A program made the translations under genes and the position numbers. Positions 17,582-26,917 of a DNA stretch of 41,635 nucleotides are shown one piece after another (within the stretch, counting starts at the first letter, position 1; each line of letters starts with the position of its first letter). The stretch is from Alphaproteobacteria bacterium (lineage in GTDB: Bacteria; Pseudomonadota; Alphaproteobacteria; Micavibrionales; Micavibrionaceae). The stretch covers positions 68,256 to 109,890 of the forward strand of contig NVTV01000001.1 of assembly GCA_002401695.1 (NCBI GenBank). Direction: 5' to 3'. The notes under the pieces were generated by a model. That model saw only the letters and a program-made list of their open reading frames with translations, searched no databases and had not been told where the DNA came from.

Positions 17582-18475
17582 CTATAACATCTGGCTAGGG
17601 TCAAAGGTGTATTTAAATACTTTCCATTGTTCGTATTTTTCAGGCGGTAAACGTAGAGTCGAACAACGCGGATTTAATAACGCCCGTTGTGCCGCCTCCG
17701 CCGCCGCCCTGAAATGAGTGTCCGCATTATAACGCAACTGATCGATAATTTGAACCTCTCGTACGCGTAAATCTGGATTTACAAACACGCGTAAGGACAC
17801 AAGAAGGCTTTCCGCATTCTTCCCACCCGCATTCACACTCCAACAGGGCTGTACTCCGCGGTTAAGATCATCTAATTCACTACGTGTCATTTGCTTTAAA
17901 AAATCAGCCACTTGTGATGTTTGCCCTTGGTTACTTTGCGCCTCCACAGGTCTGGGCGCAGGCTTTAGGTCAGGTTCATCCGGCGTTAAGCTCTTCAAAA
18001 GGCTGGTGAAATCCCTCTGATCATCCTGCTTGGGTTGCTCTTCCACCTGCTTCGGAGGCGCTGGCTTCGGCTTTCTGGGTTTGTTCTTGGGCTTTGGCGG
18101 TTTCTTTATCAGGGTTGGATCTAGCTTAGGTTTTTCCTTTGGCGGCTCCGGAATATCTTCAACATCGGGCTCACGCGGCGATAACAAATCAGGAACACTA
18201 TCAGTATTATTATAGATAGGTTTACGTTCCGTCGGCGCTTCATCTTCTTTATTTTCCTGTGGATCATCTAATAAATTGGTTTGTGAGATATCCGAAAGAT
18301 CAACCAACTCAACAGTAATTGCCATTTCCATAGGTTCGGGTTCTTCTACCAAATACGGTAATCCCATTGTTGCTAAAGCAAACACAACGACATGAAATAC
18401 GATAGAGATCAACGCAGGCTTCCCCATATTACCGGAGATAAATTCATTCTGCCTGTTATCAACTGCCGCGTTCAT
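17582..18475 (-). CDS. tolA: TolA-like envelope protein
   Basis: 297 aa. N-terminal membrane anchor at ~20-43 ([20 protein letters not shown]), a long Pro/Lys/Glu/Asp-rich periplasmic region with [19 protein letters not shown], then a TonB/TolA-like C-terminal domain (~205-297) containing [20 protein letters not shown], with later Cys in NPRCSTLRL that may pair with it. Transmits force from TolQR across the periplasm. It sits 14 nt downstream of tolR and 25 nt before tolB. The linker is Pro-rich rather than the Ala/Lys helix of enteric TolA, as is common in alphaproteobacteria. Confidence 0.92.
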   Translation of the reverse strand: MNAAVDNRQNEFISGNMGKPALISIVFHVVVFALATMGLPYLVEEPEPMEMAITVELVDLSDISQTNLLDDPQENKEDEAPTERKPIYNNTDSVPDLLSPREPDVEDIPEPPKEKPKLDPTLIKKPPKPKNKPRKPKPAPPKQVEEQPKQDDQRDFTSLLKSLTPDEPDLKPAPRPVEAQSNQGQTSQVADFLKQMTRSELDDLNRGVQPCWSVNAGGKNAESLLVSLRVFVNPDLRVREVQIIDQLRYNADTHFRAAAEAAQRALLNPRCSTLRLPPEKYEQWKVFKYTFDPSQML

Positions 18476-18489
18476 GAAATAACCGTTTA

Positions 18490-18933
18490 CTAGTTTTTAG
18501 GCTTAGAGATCAAAGCCACTTTACGAAAACCGGCACTATTAAGCTGCCCTAACACTTCCATGATTTTGCCGTATTCAATATTGCGATCACCACGAATGTA
18601 AATGCGGCGCTCTTCATCACCTTCCATCATCGGCTTTAAGATTGAAACCAAAGCCGCTTTCTTTATTTCAGTATCAGCGAGATAAATCTTACCATCTTTA
18701 TCAACCGTAATTTCAATTGGCTTTTGTTCTTCGGTTTGTAAGGCCTTAGCTTTACTATCGGGTAAATTCACATCAACGCCCGCCGTTAACATCGGCGCCG
18801 CCACCATAAATATGATAAGCAACACCAACATAACATCAACCATAGGTGTAACATTGATTTCCGCAATCGGGCGATAAGTCCCCCCTGTTCTGCGCCCACG
18901 TGAACGTGTTTTATGTGAGAGTGTCGCGCTCAT
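18490..18933 (-). CDS. tolR: Tol-Pal motor protein TolR (ExbD family)
   Basis: 147 aa. Single membrane helix following EINVTPMVDVMLVLLIIFMV, with the ion-coupling Asp33, then a periplasmic domain ending in the family motif VLGQLNSAGFRKVALISKP. Works with TolQ as the proton-driven motor. Its ATG overlaps the tolQ stop by 4 nt (ATGA), so it is translationally coupled. Confidence 0.96.
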   Translation of the reverse strand: MSATLSHKTRSRGRRTGGTYRPIAEINVTPMVDVMLVLLIIFMVAAPMLTAGVDVNLPDSKAKALQTEEQKPIEITVDKDGKIYLADTEIKKAALVSILKPMMEGDEERRIYIRGDRNIEYGKIMEVLGQLNSAGFRKVALISKPKN

Positions 18934-19682
18934 GACTTCGTTCCCTTAATGGCCGTTTCTTGCGAATCAAGATGCCGAGACAGGATTGCCGAAAACTCAT
19001 CCGTAAATGCTTCTAAGCGATCCGCATAGCGATTCAACCGGCTGGATAAAACATTATAAGCAATCGCCGCAGGAATGGCCGCAACCAAGCCAATCGCCGT
19101 TGCAAACAAAGCCTCCGCAATTCCTGGCGCAACGACAGCAAGGCTGGTATTGTTACTGGCTGCAATCGCTGTGAAACTGTTCATGATCCCCCATACAGTG
19201 CCAAACAAACCAATAAAAGGCGCACTCGAAGCAACACTGGCCAAAAACGTCATACCGCTTTCAAGGTGATTCATCTCGCGACCAATTGCAACCGACATCG
19301 AACGCTCCACACGCTGGCGAAGCGTTGCTTGCATCCCTTGGTTTGACGGCACACCGCCGACAATACCCGCTTTCCATTCATCCATACCAGCAGAAAAAGT
19401 CCGCAACATCGGGTCTTCTTTACTTTTCTTAACACGAGCATAAATCTTGTCCAAAGGCTCACCTGACCAGAAGGAATCTTCAAACCGATTCGCCCGCCTA
19501 TTCAAGCGTGAGATAGCACCAAGTTTTTGGAAAATAATTGACCAGCTCCACATTGAAGCCAACAGCAGCACTAAGATCACAAACTTAACGATGATATCCG
19601 CGTTCATGAACAAACCCCACGCGCTCATATCATGTACGATGACTGCATTCCCTAAACTCTCTGAAATAATACCTGATGCCAT
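18930..19682 (-). CDS. tolQ: Tol-Pal motor protein TolQ (ExbB/MotA family)
   Basis: 250 aa. Three membrane helices: one at ~30-50 (FVILVLLLASMWSWSIIF), and two in the C-terminal half (FLASVASSAPFIGLFGTVWG and GIAEALFATAIGLVAAIPAA) that carry the MotA/ExbB signature. Forms the pentameric stator around TolR. AGGA is placed well before the ATG. ybgC lies 66 nt upstream on the same strand. Confidence 0.97.
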   Translation of the reverse strand: MASGIISESLGNAVIVHDMSAWGLFMNADIIVKFVILVLLLASMWSWSIIFQKLGAISRLNRRANRFEDSFWSGEPLDKIYARVKKSKEDPMLRTFSAGMDEWKAGIVGGVPSNQGMQATLRQRVERSMSVAIGREMNHLESGMTFLASVASSAPFIGLFGTVWGIMNSFTAIAASNNTSLAVVAPGIAEALFATAIGLVAAIPAAIAYNVLSSRLNRYADRLEAFTDEFSAILSRHLDSQETAIKGTKS

Positions 19683-19748
19683 GCTTTTTAATCCTGTTTA
19701 TAGTAAGACGAATTCTATTTATGAATCCTTTGAAAAAACTTTGAGCTG

Positions 19749-20162
19749 TTACTCTACGTTTTCTGAGTAGGCCTGAAAAGCCTCTTTTACATTTTCCGGT
19801 AAACGCACGGGCTTATATGATTTTGTATCAACGCAAACCAAAACTACGCGCATATCTGCAATGATTTCACCATCTCTAACAGCGCACTGATGCATAATGA
19901 AACTGCTGTTTTTAAGCTCTATGATTGTGGTTTCCAATTGTAAGACATCATCCAGTAATGCGGGCTTTAGATAATCTATCTCAATGTGACGCACCACAAA
20001 CATAACGCCGTGGTTATTGTGTATATCACTATTATCAAAGCCTGTATGGCGCAGAAATTCTGTACGTCCTCGCTCTGCAAAATTTAGATAATTGGCATGA
20101 TAGACAATGCCCCCTGCGTCCGTATCCTCATAATATATACGGATATCAATTGAATGTTTCAC
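19749..20162 (-). CDS. ybgC: Acyl-CoA thioesterase YbgC (tol-pal associated)
   Basis: 137-aa hotdog-fold thioesterase. The motif YEDTDAGGIVYHANYLNFAE includes the catalytic Asp and conserved His-Tyr. GTG start at 20162. Members hydrolyse short-chain or phospholipid-related acyl-CoA thioesters and sit at the head of tol operons across proteobacteria. It lies 3 nt after ruvB, so ruv and tol genes probably share transcripts. Confidence 0.95.
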   Translation of the reverse strand: MKHSIDIRIYYEDTDAGGIVYHANYLNFAERGRTEFLRHTGFDNSDIHNNHGVMFVVRHIEIDYLKPALLDDVLQLETTIIELKNSSFIMHQCAVRDGEIIADMRVVLVCVDTKSYKPVRLPENVKEAFQAYSENVE

Positions 20163-20165
20163 CGT

Positions 20166-21230
20166 TTAATCCCCCGACTGATTCAGAAGGCTAATTTGTT
20201 CTGTCAGAGACTTTTGTGGTTTTATCCCGAGATATTCAAAACCCTTTAAAGATATAATACGTCCGCGCGGGGTTCGTTGCACCAAACCTTGTTGCATTAA
20301 ATAAGGCTCAATCACATCTTCGATCATATCGCGTTGCTCCGACAAGACTGCGGCTAGCGTATCAACACCGACAGGGCCTCCGCCATAATTCTCAACAATA
20401 CAGTTCATATATTTGCGATCCATAGAATCAAGCCCTGCGGCATCGACATCAAGACGCCCAAGCGCCAGATCAACAAGCGCACGATCCGCCTTGTCCTGAC
20501 CAGAGGCATGAAGAAAATCACGAACGCGGCGGGTTAAACGTCCCGCAATACGAGGTGTTCCACGTGACCGACGTGCAATTTCAAATGCACCATCATCTGC
20601 CAAATCCATATCAAGCAACCGAGCCGAACGCGCAACAATGGAGGATAACTCCTCCGCGCTATAAAATTCCAATCGCAAGGGAATACCAAAACGATCACGC
20701 AAAGGGTTACTCAAGAGGCCGCTGCGCGTTGTTGCACCGACAAGCGTAAAGGGCGCAAGCTCTATCTGAACAGAGCGCGCCGCCGGCCCTTCCCCGATAA
20801 TCAAATCCAGTTTCCGATCTTCCATCGCGGGATAAAGTATCTCCTCCACTGCAGGATTAAGACGATGAATCTCATCAATAAAGAGAACATCATTGGGCTG
20901 CAAGTTCGTTAAGATCGCCGCTAAATCCCCAGATTTTGCAATCACAGGACCGGACGTTGCCCGAAATCCAACCCCAAGTTCTTTCGCGACAATCTGCGCC
21001 AATGTCGTCTTACCCAAACCGGGAGGCCCGTAAAACAGCACATGATCCATTGCCTCGCCGCGCGCGCGCGATGCCTGAACAAATATACGCAAGTTCTCTC
21101 GCAAGTCTTTTTGCCCAACAAACTCATCAAGAGATAGCGGACGTAACGCCCCTTCTGCAACCGGTTCACCCTCTTGCTGTTCTTGCTCTAACTCCGGATT
21201 TTTTTCCATCACAGTTTGAGACTCACTCAT
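20166..21230 (-). CDS. ruvB: Holliday junction branch migration ATPase RuvB
   Basis: 354-aa AAA+ motor that drives branch migration with RuvA. Walker [12 protein letters not shown], Walker [13 protein letters not shown], sensor 1 [19 protein letters not shown], arginine-finger/sensor 2 region [19 protein letters not shown], and a C-terminal winged helix ([16 protein letters not shown]). The N-terminus carries a ~25-residue acidic extension before [12 protein letters not shown]. The ATG overlaps the ruvA stop (ATGA). Confidence 0.98.
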   Translation of the reverse strand: MSESQTVMEKNPELEQEQQEGEPVAEGALRPLSLDEFVGQKDLRENLRIFVQASRARGEAMDHVLFYGPPGLGKTTLAQIVAKELGVGFRATSGPVIAKSGDLAAILTNLQPNDVLFIDEIHRLNPAVEEILYPAMEDRKLDLIIGEGPAARSVQIELAPFTLVGATTRSGLLSNPLRDRFGIPLRLEFYSAEELSSIVARSARLLDMDLADDGAFEIARRSRGTPRIAGRLTRRVRDFLHASGQDKADRALVDLALGRLDVDAAGLDSMDRKYMNCIVENYGGGPVGVDTLAAVLSEQRDMIEDVIEPYLMQQGLVQRTPRGRIISLKGFEYLGIKPQKSLTEQISLLNQSGD

Positions 21231-21871
21231 GCGCTAAGCTCCTGTAAAGCCAGCCGAATGATTGACTGTAACCCTGCATCCGATTCATTATCATTGGCCT
21301 TTTCTTGCGCCTTGAGCACAGCCTTATAAGCATCAGAGCTGCTATACCCCAAATTGGTCAAAGCCGAAACCGCATCTTGATCAACACCAAAATTCTCGCT
21401 GACCTCCACCTTTGCCGACCCTGAGGACTTCGACGTCGTTACCATCTGTGCGCCGCCTCCAATATCAATTTTGCTGGCTTTGTCTTTCAGCTCCGTCAGA
21501 ATACGGGTCGCAAGTTTAGGCCCCACGCCAGAAGCACGCGTTAATGCCGCTTTATCCTGCGCCGCAATCGCAAACCCTAATTGATCAGCAGGACACACCG
21601 CAAGAATAGCCATTCCTGCCTTTGCCCCAACACCTTGAACGGAGGTTAGTAATGCGAACCATTGCTTTTCCAGCGCATCGGCAAAGCCATAAAGGGTAAT
21701 TGCATCTTCGCGAACATTGGTTGTTATCAACAAAGAGGCCGTATCGCCTACCTGTCCAATGGATGATAAAGTTCGGCTACTTGCTAAGACAACATAACCA
21801 ACCCCACCAACATCAAGTATCAGTGAGTTCGTGTCAAAATAATCGATAATGCCGGATAGCTTTCCAATCAT
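21227..21871 (-). CDS. ruvA: Holliday junction branch migration protein RuvA
   Basis: 214 aa from the ATG at 21871 ([20 protein letters not shown]); upstream in-frame codons belong to the ruvC overlap and are unlikely to be used. Domain I OB fold, domain II with two helix-hairpin-helix motifs ([15 protein letters not shown] and [13 protein letters not shown]), a flexible linker, and domain III ([20 protein letters not shown]) that binds RuvB. Tetramer that binds four-way junctions. Lies 10 nt downstream of ruvC. Confidence 0.97.
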   Translation of the reverse strand: MIGKLSGIIDYFDTNSLILDVGGVGYVVLASSRTLSSIGQVGDTASLLITTNVREDAITLYGFADALEKQWFALLTSVQGVGAKAGMAILAVCPADQLGFAIAAQDKAALTRASGVGPKLATRILTELKDKASKIDIGGGAQMVTTSKSSGSAKVEVSENFGVDQDAVSALTNLGYSSSDAYKAVLKAQEKANDNESDAGLQSIIRLALQELSA

Positions 21872-21881
21872 GTCTCTATAC

Positions 21882-22382
21882 CTATCGTGCGTTTGCACGT
21901 AATAATGTTTTACCTAATGTCTCATAATGCGCGTGCGTAATCGCAACAGCAAGAGCGTCCGCCTCATCTTCTGAAATCGTTCCACAAGCAGGAAGCAATG
22001 TCTTTATCATCATACCAACCTGCTGTTTCGCCGCATGCCCTGACCCAACCACGGATTTCTTAACCTTATTGGCAGAATATTCGCCAACCTCAAGTCCCTT
22101 GAGCGCAGGAACACACAGCAACACCCCCCGCGCCTGCCCTAATTTCAAAGCACTGGCTGGATTCTTATTCACGAAGGTTTCTTCAATCGCCGCCTCTGCG
22201 GGTGACCATTCATCAATTACAGAAACCAAACCATGATGCAGCACAGCCAAACGGCGTGCCATAGCATCTTTAGGATTAGTGCGAATAAGACCGCTTGCAA
22301 CGAAATGCAAAGCGTTTCCATTTATATTGATTATACCCCATCCGGTTTTTTGCAAACCAGGGTCGATGCCTAGAACTCTCAT
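21882..22382 (-). CDS. ruvC: Crossover junction endodeoxyribonuclease RuvC
   Basis: 166 aa from the ATG at 22382; a TTG two codons earlier is the only nearby alternative. RNase H-like resolvase that cuts Holliday junctions. The four acidic residues are present: Asp7 (GIDPG), Glu67 (IEETFVNKN), Asp139 and Asp142 (EDEADALAVAITHAH). First of the ruvCAB genes, 60 nt downstream of yebC. Confidence 0.97.
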   Translation of the reverse strand: MRVLGIDPGLQKTGWGIININGNALHFVASGLIRTNPKDAMARRLAVLHHGLVSVIDEWSPAEAAIEETFVNKNPASALKLGQARGVLLCVPALKGLEVGEYSANKVKKSVVGSGHAAKQQVGMMIKTLLPACGTISEDEADALAVAITHAHYETLGKTLLRANAR

Positions 22383-22442
22383 AAACAAACGCTAACACAA
22401 AAGGAACAAACAGTGAACCCCTTGTGTGGCATTTTTTAAGGA

Positions 22443-23198
22443 TTAATTCGCGGCCATGAGCTTTTCCATGATTTCATCACTGACTTCGAAATTCGTCGTA
22501 ACCTTTTGAACATCATCGTCATCTTCCAAAAGATCAATCAATTTCAAAATAGAGGCGGCATGCTCTTCACTTACCTCTGTGGTTAGATTGGGTTTCCAGA
22601 TCAATCCCTGGCGCTCCGGCTCGCCATATTGCTTTTCCAATGCATCGCGCACTGTCGCAAAATCTTCTACCGCACAATGAATTTCATGCACGTCATCATC
22701 GCTCTCCACATTAGATGCCCCCGCGTCCAAGGCGGCCTCAAACATATCATCAGCACTGGCTTTCGCCGCAGGGTAAATAATTTCCGCAATATGATCAAAC
22801 ATAAAGCCGACACATCCCGTTGCCCCTAAATTTCCACCAGATTTGGTGAATATTGCACGCACTTCTGCGGCTGTGCGATTCTTATTGTCGGTTAAGGCTT
22901 CAACAATGACAGCAACGCCACCGACACCAAAACCTTCGTAGCGCATCTCATCGTAGTTTTCACTATCCGTTGCGCCTATACCCTTTTGTATAGCACGTTC
23001 AATACCATCCTTAGGCATTGAATTCCCCCGCGCCGTCGAAATAGCCAGACGCAAACGCGGATTCATATCCGGATCACCGCCGCCCATTTTGGCTGCTACA
23101 GTAAGCTCCCGCCCTAGTTTTGAGAAAATTTTTGCACGTTTTTTATCTTGTGCGCCTTTGCGATGTTGAATATTCGCCCACTTTGAATGACCTGCCAT
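22443..23198 (-). CDS. yebC: YebC/TACO1-family regulatory or translation factor
   Basis: 251 aa with the complete family signature: [20 protein letters not shown] at the start, then [39 protein letters not shown] and [17 protein letters not shown]. Members were long called transcriptional regulators; recent work on the family points to a role in relieving ribosome stalling, e.g. on proline stretches. It is the first gene of the long minus-strand yebC-ruv-tol block. A -10-like TATAAT (minus strand, 23241-23246) lies upstream in an AT-rich intergenic region. Confidence 0.96.
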   Translation of the reverse strand: MAGHSKWANIQHRKGAQDKKRAKIFSKLGRELTVAAKMGGGDPDMNPRLRLAISTARGNSMPKDGIERAIQKGIGATDSENYDEMRYEGFGVGGVAVIVEALTDNKNRTAAEVRAIFTKSGGNLGATGCVGFMFDHIAEIIYPAAKASADDMFEAALDAGASNVESDDDVHEIHCAVEDFATVRDALEKQYGEPERQGLIWKPNLTTEVSEEHAASILKLIDLLEDDDDVQKVTTNFEVSDEIMEKLMAAN

Positions 23199-23370
23199 TA
23201 TATTATTACTCTTTTAACCTAGTTAAATTAATATGTATGGATTATATATCTTGAATATTCTAAATAAAAGGAACAATTCCTAATTTATTTTAAAAAGTTT
23301 ATATCAATAATTATATTATTAATTATAAATGAACCAACATCACTAACGAAAATACATATAGCTTGACCAC

Positions 23371-23943
23371 ATGACTTACAGTTTTCAAACAACCAAAGTT
23401 CTTCTTGTTGAAGATAATGCCCCGATGCTGGAGCTTCTAAAGGGAATATTGCAGTCTTTTGGCATTGGTACAATCATCACTGCCATGGATGGAGAAGAAG
23501 GATTTTTAAAATTCTGTCAGAATAACCCTGACCTTGTTATCACCGATTGGATGATGACACCCTGCGATGGCATTGCCCTCAGCCACAAAATAAGAAACGA
23601 GAAGAAAAGCCCAAACCAATACGTTCCTATCATTCTTATGACCGGTTTTAGTGAGAAAAGGCGCGTTTTTAGTGCGCGTGATGCAGGAATAACAGAATTT
23701 TTAGTCAAACCATTTAACACGCGTGATCTGTATAAGCGGTTACATCAAATCATCGAAAGACCGAGACAATTCGTCCGGTGTGAAGAGTTTTTTGGCCCCG
23801 ACCGCAGACGCAAAACCACAAAAGATCATGATGGCCTGCAGCGTAGACAAGATGATAGCGGGAATACTGATGAACAAAATGAAGATCATACCGCCGAAGC
23901 ACAGAATAATGACGGCCCTTTAACAGATATTGACTTTTTATAA
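23371..23943 (+). CDS. Single-domain (CheY-like) response regulator with charged tail
   Basis: 190 aa. The receiver domain spans residues ~8-130 with acidic pair Glu14-Asp15, phospho-acceptor Asp59 (LVITDWMM), Thr91 (ILMTGFS) and Lys113 (FLVKPFN), so it should be phosphorylatable. No DNA-binding or enzymatic output domain follows; instead the tail holds the motif FFGPDRRRK (about 139-147) and a very acidic, Asn/Asp/Glu-rich end. Probable signalling by protein-protein contact. No histidine kinase is nearby. It is followed 29 nt later by a helical protein on the same strand, likely in one operon. Confidence 0.88.
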   Translation: MTYSFQTTKVLLVEDNAPMLELLKGILQSFGIGTIITAMDGEEGFLKFCQNNPDLVITDWMMTPCDGIALSHKIRNEKKSPNQYVPIILMTGFSEKRRVFSARDAGITEFLVKPFNTRDLYKRLHQIIERPRQFVRCEEFFGPDRRRKTTKDHDGLQRRQDDSGNTDEQNEDHTAEAQNNDGPLTDIDFL

Positions 23944-23972
23944 CCCTAAACAGTAAATAACGACATATATAC

Positions 23973-24500
23973 ATGGACATTAAACATTACAATCAAACGC
24001 CAAAACGTGATGCCACATTCATTACGCCACCCAACATTATCAAAGGTAAAGTTGGTTCAGGTGGCTTGAGTGAACAAGTTTTGAAACGTGCTCAAAAACT
24101 TTTAGAAACACACACGTCCGACTTTTCGCCTCTGGCTGATATCTATTTATCACGCATGTTGGAAGGAATTGAAAAAGCAGAAAATACTAACGAAGAAGAC
24201 GTTTTAGAAGATTTGATCACGGCGATATTATTGCCCTGTGTTCAACTGAAAGCAAATGGAGCAATGTTCCATTACCAGTTAGTCACCCGCATCGCCGACA
24301 GATTCGTACAATTCATGGAAGTGGTTGAATGCTTAGACGAAGAAACCATTGAAATTGCAAAAGCCTACCACTCCACAATTAAAATTGTTGTTGCCGGTAA
24401 GATTAAGGGAGATGGCGGAAAACAAGGTGATGCTTTGGTTGAGGAGCTAAACAGAGCCTGTATGCGTTACTTCGAAAAACACAAAACACTGAAAGTCTGA
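23973..24500 (+). CDS. Conserved hypothetical helical protein paired with a response regulator
   Basis: 175 aa, unrecognised. Predicted mostly helical, cytoplasmic, no signal peptide or membrane span. Notable blocks: TPPNIIKGKVGSGGLSEQVL near the N-terminus, ILLPCVQLKANGAMFHYQLV in the middle, and AYHSTIKIVVAGKIKGDGGK followed by an acidic helix at the C-terminus. The gene follows the response regulator by 29 nt, which suggests that its product works with the phosphorylated regulator. A phosphotransfer or phosphatase role is conceivable (conserved-looking His in AYHST) but unproven. It converges with the ymdB-like gene. Confidence 0.7.
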   Translation: MDIKHYNQTPKRDATFITPPNIIKGKVGSGGLSEQVLKRAQKLLETHTSDFSPLADIYLSRMLEGIEKAENTNEEDVLEDLITAILLPCVQLKANGAMFHYQLVTRIADRFVQFMEVVECLDEETIEIAKAYHSTIKIVVAGKIKGDGGKQGDALVEELNRACMRYFEKHKTLKV

Positions 24501-24520
24501 CAGGCATTAAGCCTTTAGTT

Positions 24521-25339
24521 TTAAATAGTTGGCATCGTTTCGCTTAAAATATCACCAATGCGCAATGGTTCAATCCCCAATGCTTTGCCCGTATTATCAT
24601 TCGTAACAACCAACGCACCACACAGCATCATATTTTCATTCGCGGGAATAAAATGCTCCCCCGGTGTTTTCTTTATGAAGCGGTGAATTGATGTTTCTTT
24701 TCTCGTGCCTATCACACTATCAAAATCGCCGCTCATCCCTGCATCGGTCATATAGGCGGTCTTGCCGTTCATGATATGTGCATCCGCCGTCGGGATATGA
24801 GTGTGCGTTCCAATCACAGCAGATATACGGCCTGAAAAATGCTGCCCGAATGCCATTTTTTCAGAGCTGGCCTCACCGTGCAAATCCACAAAAATAGCAT
24901 TACAATTCAGCCCCAAACGATACTCGGATAATATCTTCTCCATACACGCAAAAGGATCATCTTGTGGCGGCATAAACACTCGGCACAACATATTAACCAC
25001 CAATATTTTTCTACCACCTGCCAACTCATGTAAGTAATATCCATTACCCGGCGTTGTTTGCTCAGGAAAATTTGCAGGGCGTAATAATTTTGGATCACGC
25101 GTAATATATTTCAAAATCTCGCGCTGATCCCAAATATGATCGCCGGTTGTGATGATATCTGCACCATAATCGTAAAAGTCCTTACAGAATTTCTCGGTAA
25201 TGCCACGCCCATGCGCCGCGTTTTCACCGTTTATAATGGCAACATCGACACTCAAATCTTTTTTAAGCCTCGGTAAATATTTTTCCAAAGCTTCACGTCC
25301 TGAGCGCCCCATAATGTCGCCGATAAATAAAATTCTCAT
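24521..25339 (-). CDS. YmdB-family metallophosphoesterase
   Basis: 272 aa from the ATG at 25339, where the family N-terminus MRILFIGDIMGRSGREALEK begins; upstream in-frame codons overlap fau. Calcineurin-like fold of the TIGR00282 type. Metal-binding blocks: GDIMGR, NGENAAHGRGIT, TTGDHIWDQRE, FVDLHGEASSEK and VIGTHTHIPTAD. Bacillus YmdB hydrolyses 2',3'-cyclic nucleotides and affects biofilm or motility choice; that function is inferred here. It is placed after fau, the usual alphaproteobacterial order (zapA, fau, ymdB-like). Confidence 0.93.
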   Translation of the reverse strand: MRILFIGDIMGRSGREALEKYLPRLKKDLSVDVAIINGENAAHGRGITEKFCKDFYDYGADIITTGDHIWDQREILKYITRDPKLLRPANFPEQTTPGNGYYLHELAGGRKILVVNMLCRVFMPPQDDPFACMEKILSEYRLGLNCNAIFVDLHGEASSEKMAFGQHFSGRISAVIGTHTHIPTADAHIMNGKTAYMTDAGMSGDFDSVIGTRKETSIHRFIKKTPGEHFIPANENMMLCGALVVTNDNTGKALGIEPLRIGDILSETMPTI

Positions 25340-25365
25340 TATTGTCTTTCTAATACAAAGCCCAG

Positions 25366-25947
25366 CTATATAAAATTTTGGGCGGATTGCTCGGTTATGA
25401 TCCAATCCATTTTAACATCATGCTCTTCCGCAGGCAGGTTAAATAAACATGCTTGCTGCGCATAGCCGATCCCAATTGCCGTAATATCCTTCTTTTCGCG
25501 GTAATGTGCAAGTGTCGCATCATAATACCCGCCGCCATAGCCAAGGCGATTCCCTTTTCGATCAAAAGCCAACAAAGGCACAAGAAAGATATCCGGCTCT
25601 ACAAATACCGTATCCACACCAACGACAGGATGAAGCACACCAAACTCACCGCTCATCAAATCTATGTTGTGATCATATTGCGCGAATTTCAAAATACGTT
25701 GGTCTTTTTCGATAATCGGCAAAGCCACCCTGCCCCCACGATCAAGGCACTCATCAATCAAAACATGGGTATCCAGTTCCCGATCTTTCGGCCAATACGC
25801 CGCAATGACCGTATTTTCATCAATGGTGATATTATCAAATAAATGGGTGCATAACGCCTTATGCTGGCTGGCATCAAGGTTTAACAATCCACGCGCACGC
25901 TTCGCCTCTGCACGTAACGAATCTTTCATTGATTTCAAATCATCCAT
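25366..25947 (-). CDS. fau: 5-formyltetrahydrofolate cyclo-ligase
   Basis: 193 aa from the ATG at 25947, which has GGGG about 6 nt upstream; a longer form from 25968 and a shorter one from Met7 (MKDSLRAEAK) are possible. Converts 5-formyl-THF to 5,10-methenyl-THF with ATP. Signature motifs: AYWPKDRELDT, FLVPLLAFDRKGNRLGYGGG (phosphate-binding glycine loop) and YYDATLAHYR. Lies just downstream of 6S RNA, the arrangement known from enterobacteria (ssrS-ygfA). Confidence 0.94.
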   Translation of the reverse strand: MDDLKSMKDSLRAEAKRARGLLNLDASQHKALCTHLFDNITIDENTVIAAYWPKDRELDTHVLIDECLDRGGRVALPIIEKDQRILKFAQYDHNIDLMSGEFGVLHPVVGVDTVFVEPDIFLVPLLAFDRKGNRLGYGGGYYDATLAHYREKKDITAIGIGYAQQACLFNLPAEEHDVKMDWIITEQSAQNFI

Positions 25948-26037
25948 ATAAACCCCACATACCCGCAATTTACCCTTACTTAAGCTAACCGAGCAAGTGC
26001 GAGGCGTCCGATAGGACGAAAAACCTTTTTAACAAGT

Positions 26038-26205
26038 GTGCCACAAAGCCGTGTGCGTATAATATCTTCGCAGGCCCTAAAGTATAGGTGGGTGCCATAA
26101 TATCGAAGCCCTACAGCCGAACTGGTAGACTAAGTCAGGGACAGCTCCCAATGCGAGAAAGTATCGACCACCGAGATAAAGCCGCATTCACGTACTCCGC
26201 AGCAC
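26038..26205 (-). ncRNA. ssrS: 6S RNA
   Basis: About 168 nt between zapA and fau, both on the same strand, which is the conserved 6S locus. The ends can be folded: GTGCTGCGGAGT-CGTG-TGCG at the 5' end (26205-26183) pairs with CGCACACGGCTTTGTGGCAC at the 3' end (26057-26038) to form a closing stem of about 20 bp with small bulges. A second imperfect helix (CTCGCA/TGCGA) flanks a central, largely unpaired region containing GGAGCTGTCCCTGAC and GCACCCACCTAT, as in alphaproteobacterial 6S RNAs. 6S RNA mimics an open promoter and holds RNA polymerase with the housekeeping sigma factor in stationary phase. Exact ends are inferred from pairing. Confidence 0.85.
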
Positions 26206-26255
26206 GATAGGGTTATATCATGATTTTTTGAATTTAGTCCAGCACATCAAAATAA

Positions 26256-26630
26256 TTACGCAGCCGCACTGTTCTCTTCACCTTGAATACGGGCGGCGAT
26301 ATTTTCTATCTTACCTGCAAGATGATCAATTGCCTCGGCAATCAAGACATCATCCTCATCAGAACGATTACGCGCAGGAGCGTTCTCCCCTTGCTGTGCC
26401 ATGTTATTTTGCAACTGCGCAACGCTATCGCGAAGCTCGTATATTTCATCCGCCAAAACCAACGATGTCAAAACCAGCAAATGCGCTTCATTTGTAGCCG
26501 CACCAGCTTGCGCAATATTTTGCAAATGGCCATCGACATAATGCCCCAAATCAACAAGGCGTTGCTCCTGCCCATCATCGCAAGCCAAGCTATATCCACG
26601 GTTATTAATTTTCAGCGTTACTTCCGACAT
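26256..26630 (-). CDS. zapA: Cell division protein ZapA
   Basis: 124 aa. N-terminal globular part VTLKINNRGYSLACDDGQEQ, then LVDLGHYVDGHLQNIAQ and a long coiled coil (VLTSLVLADEIYELRDSVAQL), typical of ZapA, which cross-links FtsZ protofilaments at midcell. The tail is longer and more charged than in E. coli (109 aa). It is preceded by a small coiled-coil gene (5 nt gap) and followed by 6S RNA. Confidence 0.92.
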   Translation of the reverse strand: MSEVTLKINNRGYSLACDDGQEQRLVDLGHYVDGHLQNIAQAGAATNEAHLLVLTSLVLADEIYELRDSVAQLQNNMAQQGENAPARNRSDEDDVLIAEAIDHLAGKIENIAARIQGEENSAAA

Positions 26631-26635
26631 AATTA

Positions 26636-26887
26636 TTAGCCCTCGTCATTTAATAGGTTTTCAACTGTACTTATCGCCTTATCAAGACGTTTTGCCACAA
26701 AATCCACATCGATCACATTGCCTGAATCATCATGCAGTTTAAGACTTTGTTCTTGCTCTGCCAATTGTGCTTGCAACTCATCCATAGGGACATACTCTTG
26801 CAACGCTTTTTCAACATTTGTGACGGACGAATCCAGTTTGCCTACGGCACTATCAAGTTTTTCCAGAGAAAATCTGATTGATGACAT
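26636..26887 (-). CDS. Small coiled-coil protein upstream of zapA (DUF4164-like)
   Basis: 83 aa, helical throughout, no cysteines or membrane span. The N-terminal half is a heptad-like helix (SLEKLDSAVGKLDSSVTNVE) and the C-terminal part reads VDFVAKRLDKAISTVENLL. Small proteins of this type commonly precede zapA in alphaproteobacteria and may act as a ZapA partner, analogous to ZapB in enterics; that is inference from position. AAAGGG lies upstream of the ATG. Confidence 0.8.
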   Translation of the reverse strand: MSSIRFSLEKLDSAVGKLDSSVTNVEKALQEYVPMDELQAQLAEQEQSLKLHDDSGNVIDVDFVAKRLDKAISTVENLLNDEG

Positions 26888-26917
26888 GCGAGAACCCTTT
26901 AACTATTAAGACTTGAA

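Noticed and set aside
24501..24520. Short inverted repeat AGGC/GCCT between convergent genes
   Set aside because: Stem of 4 bp only, too weak for a terminator call.
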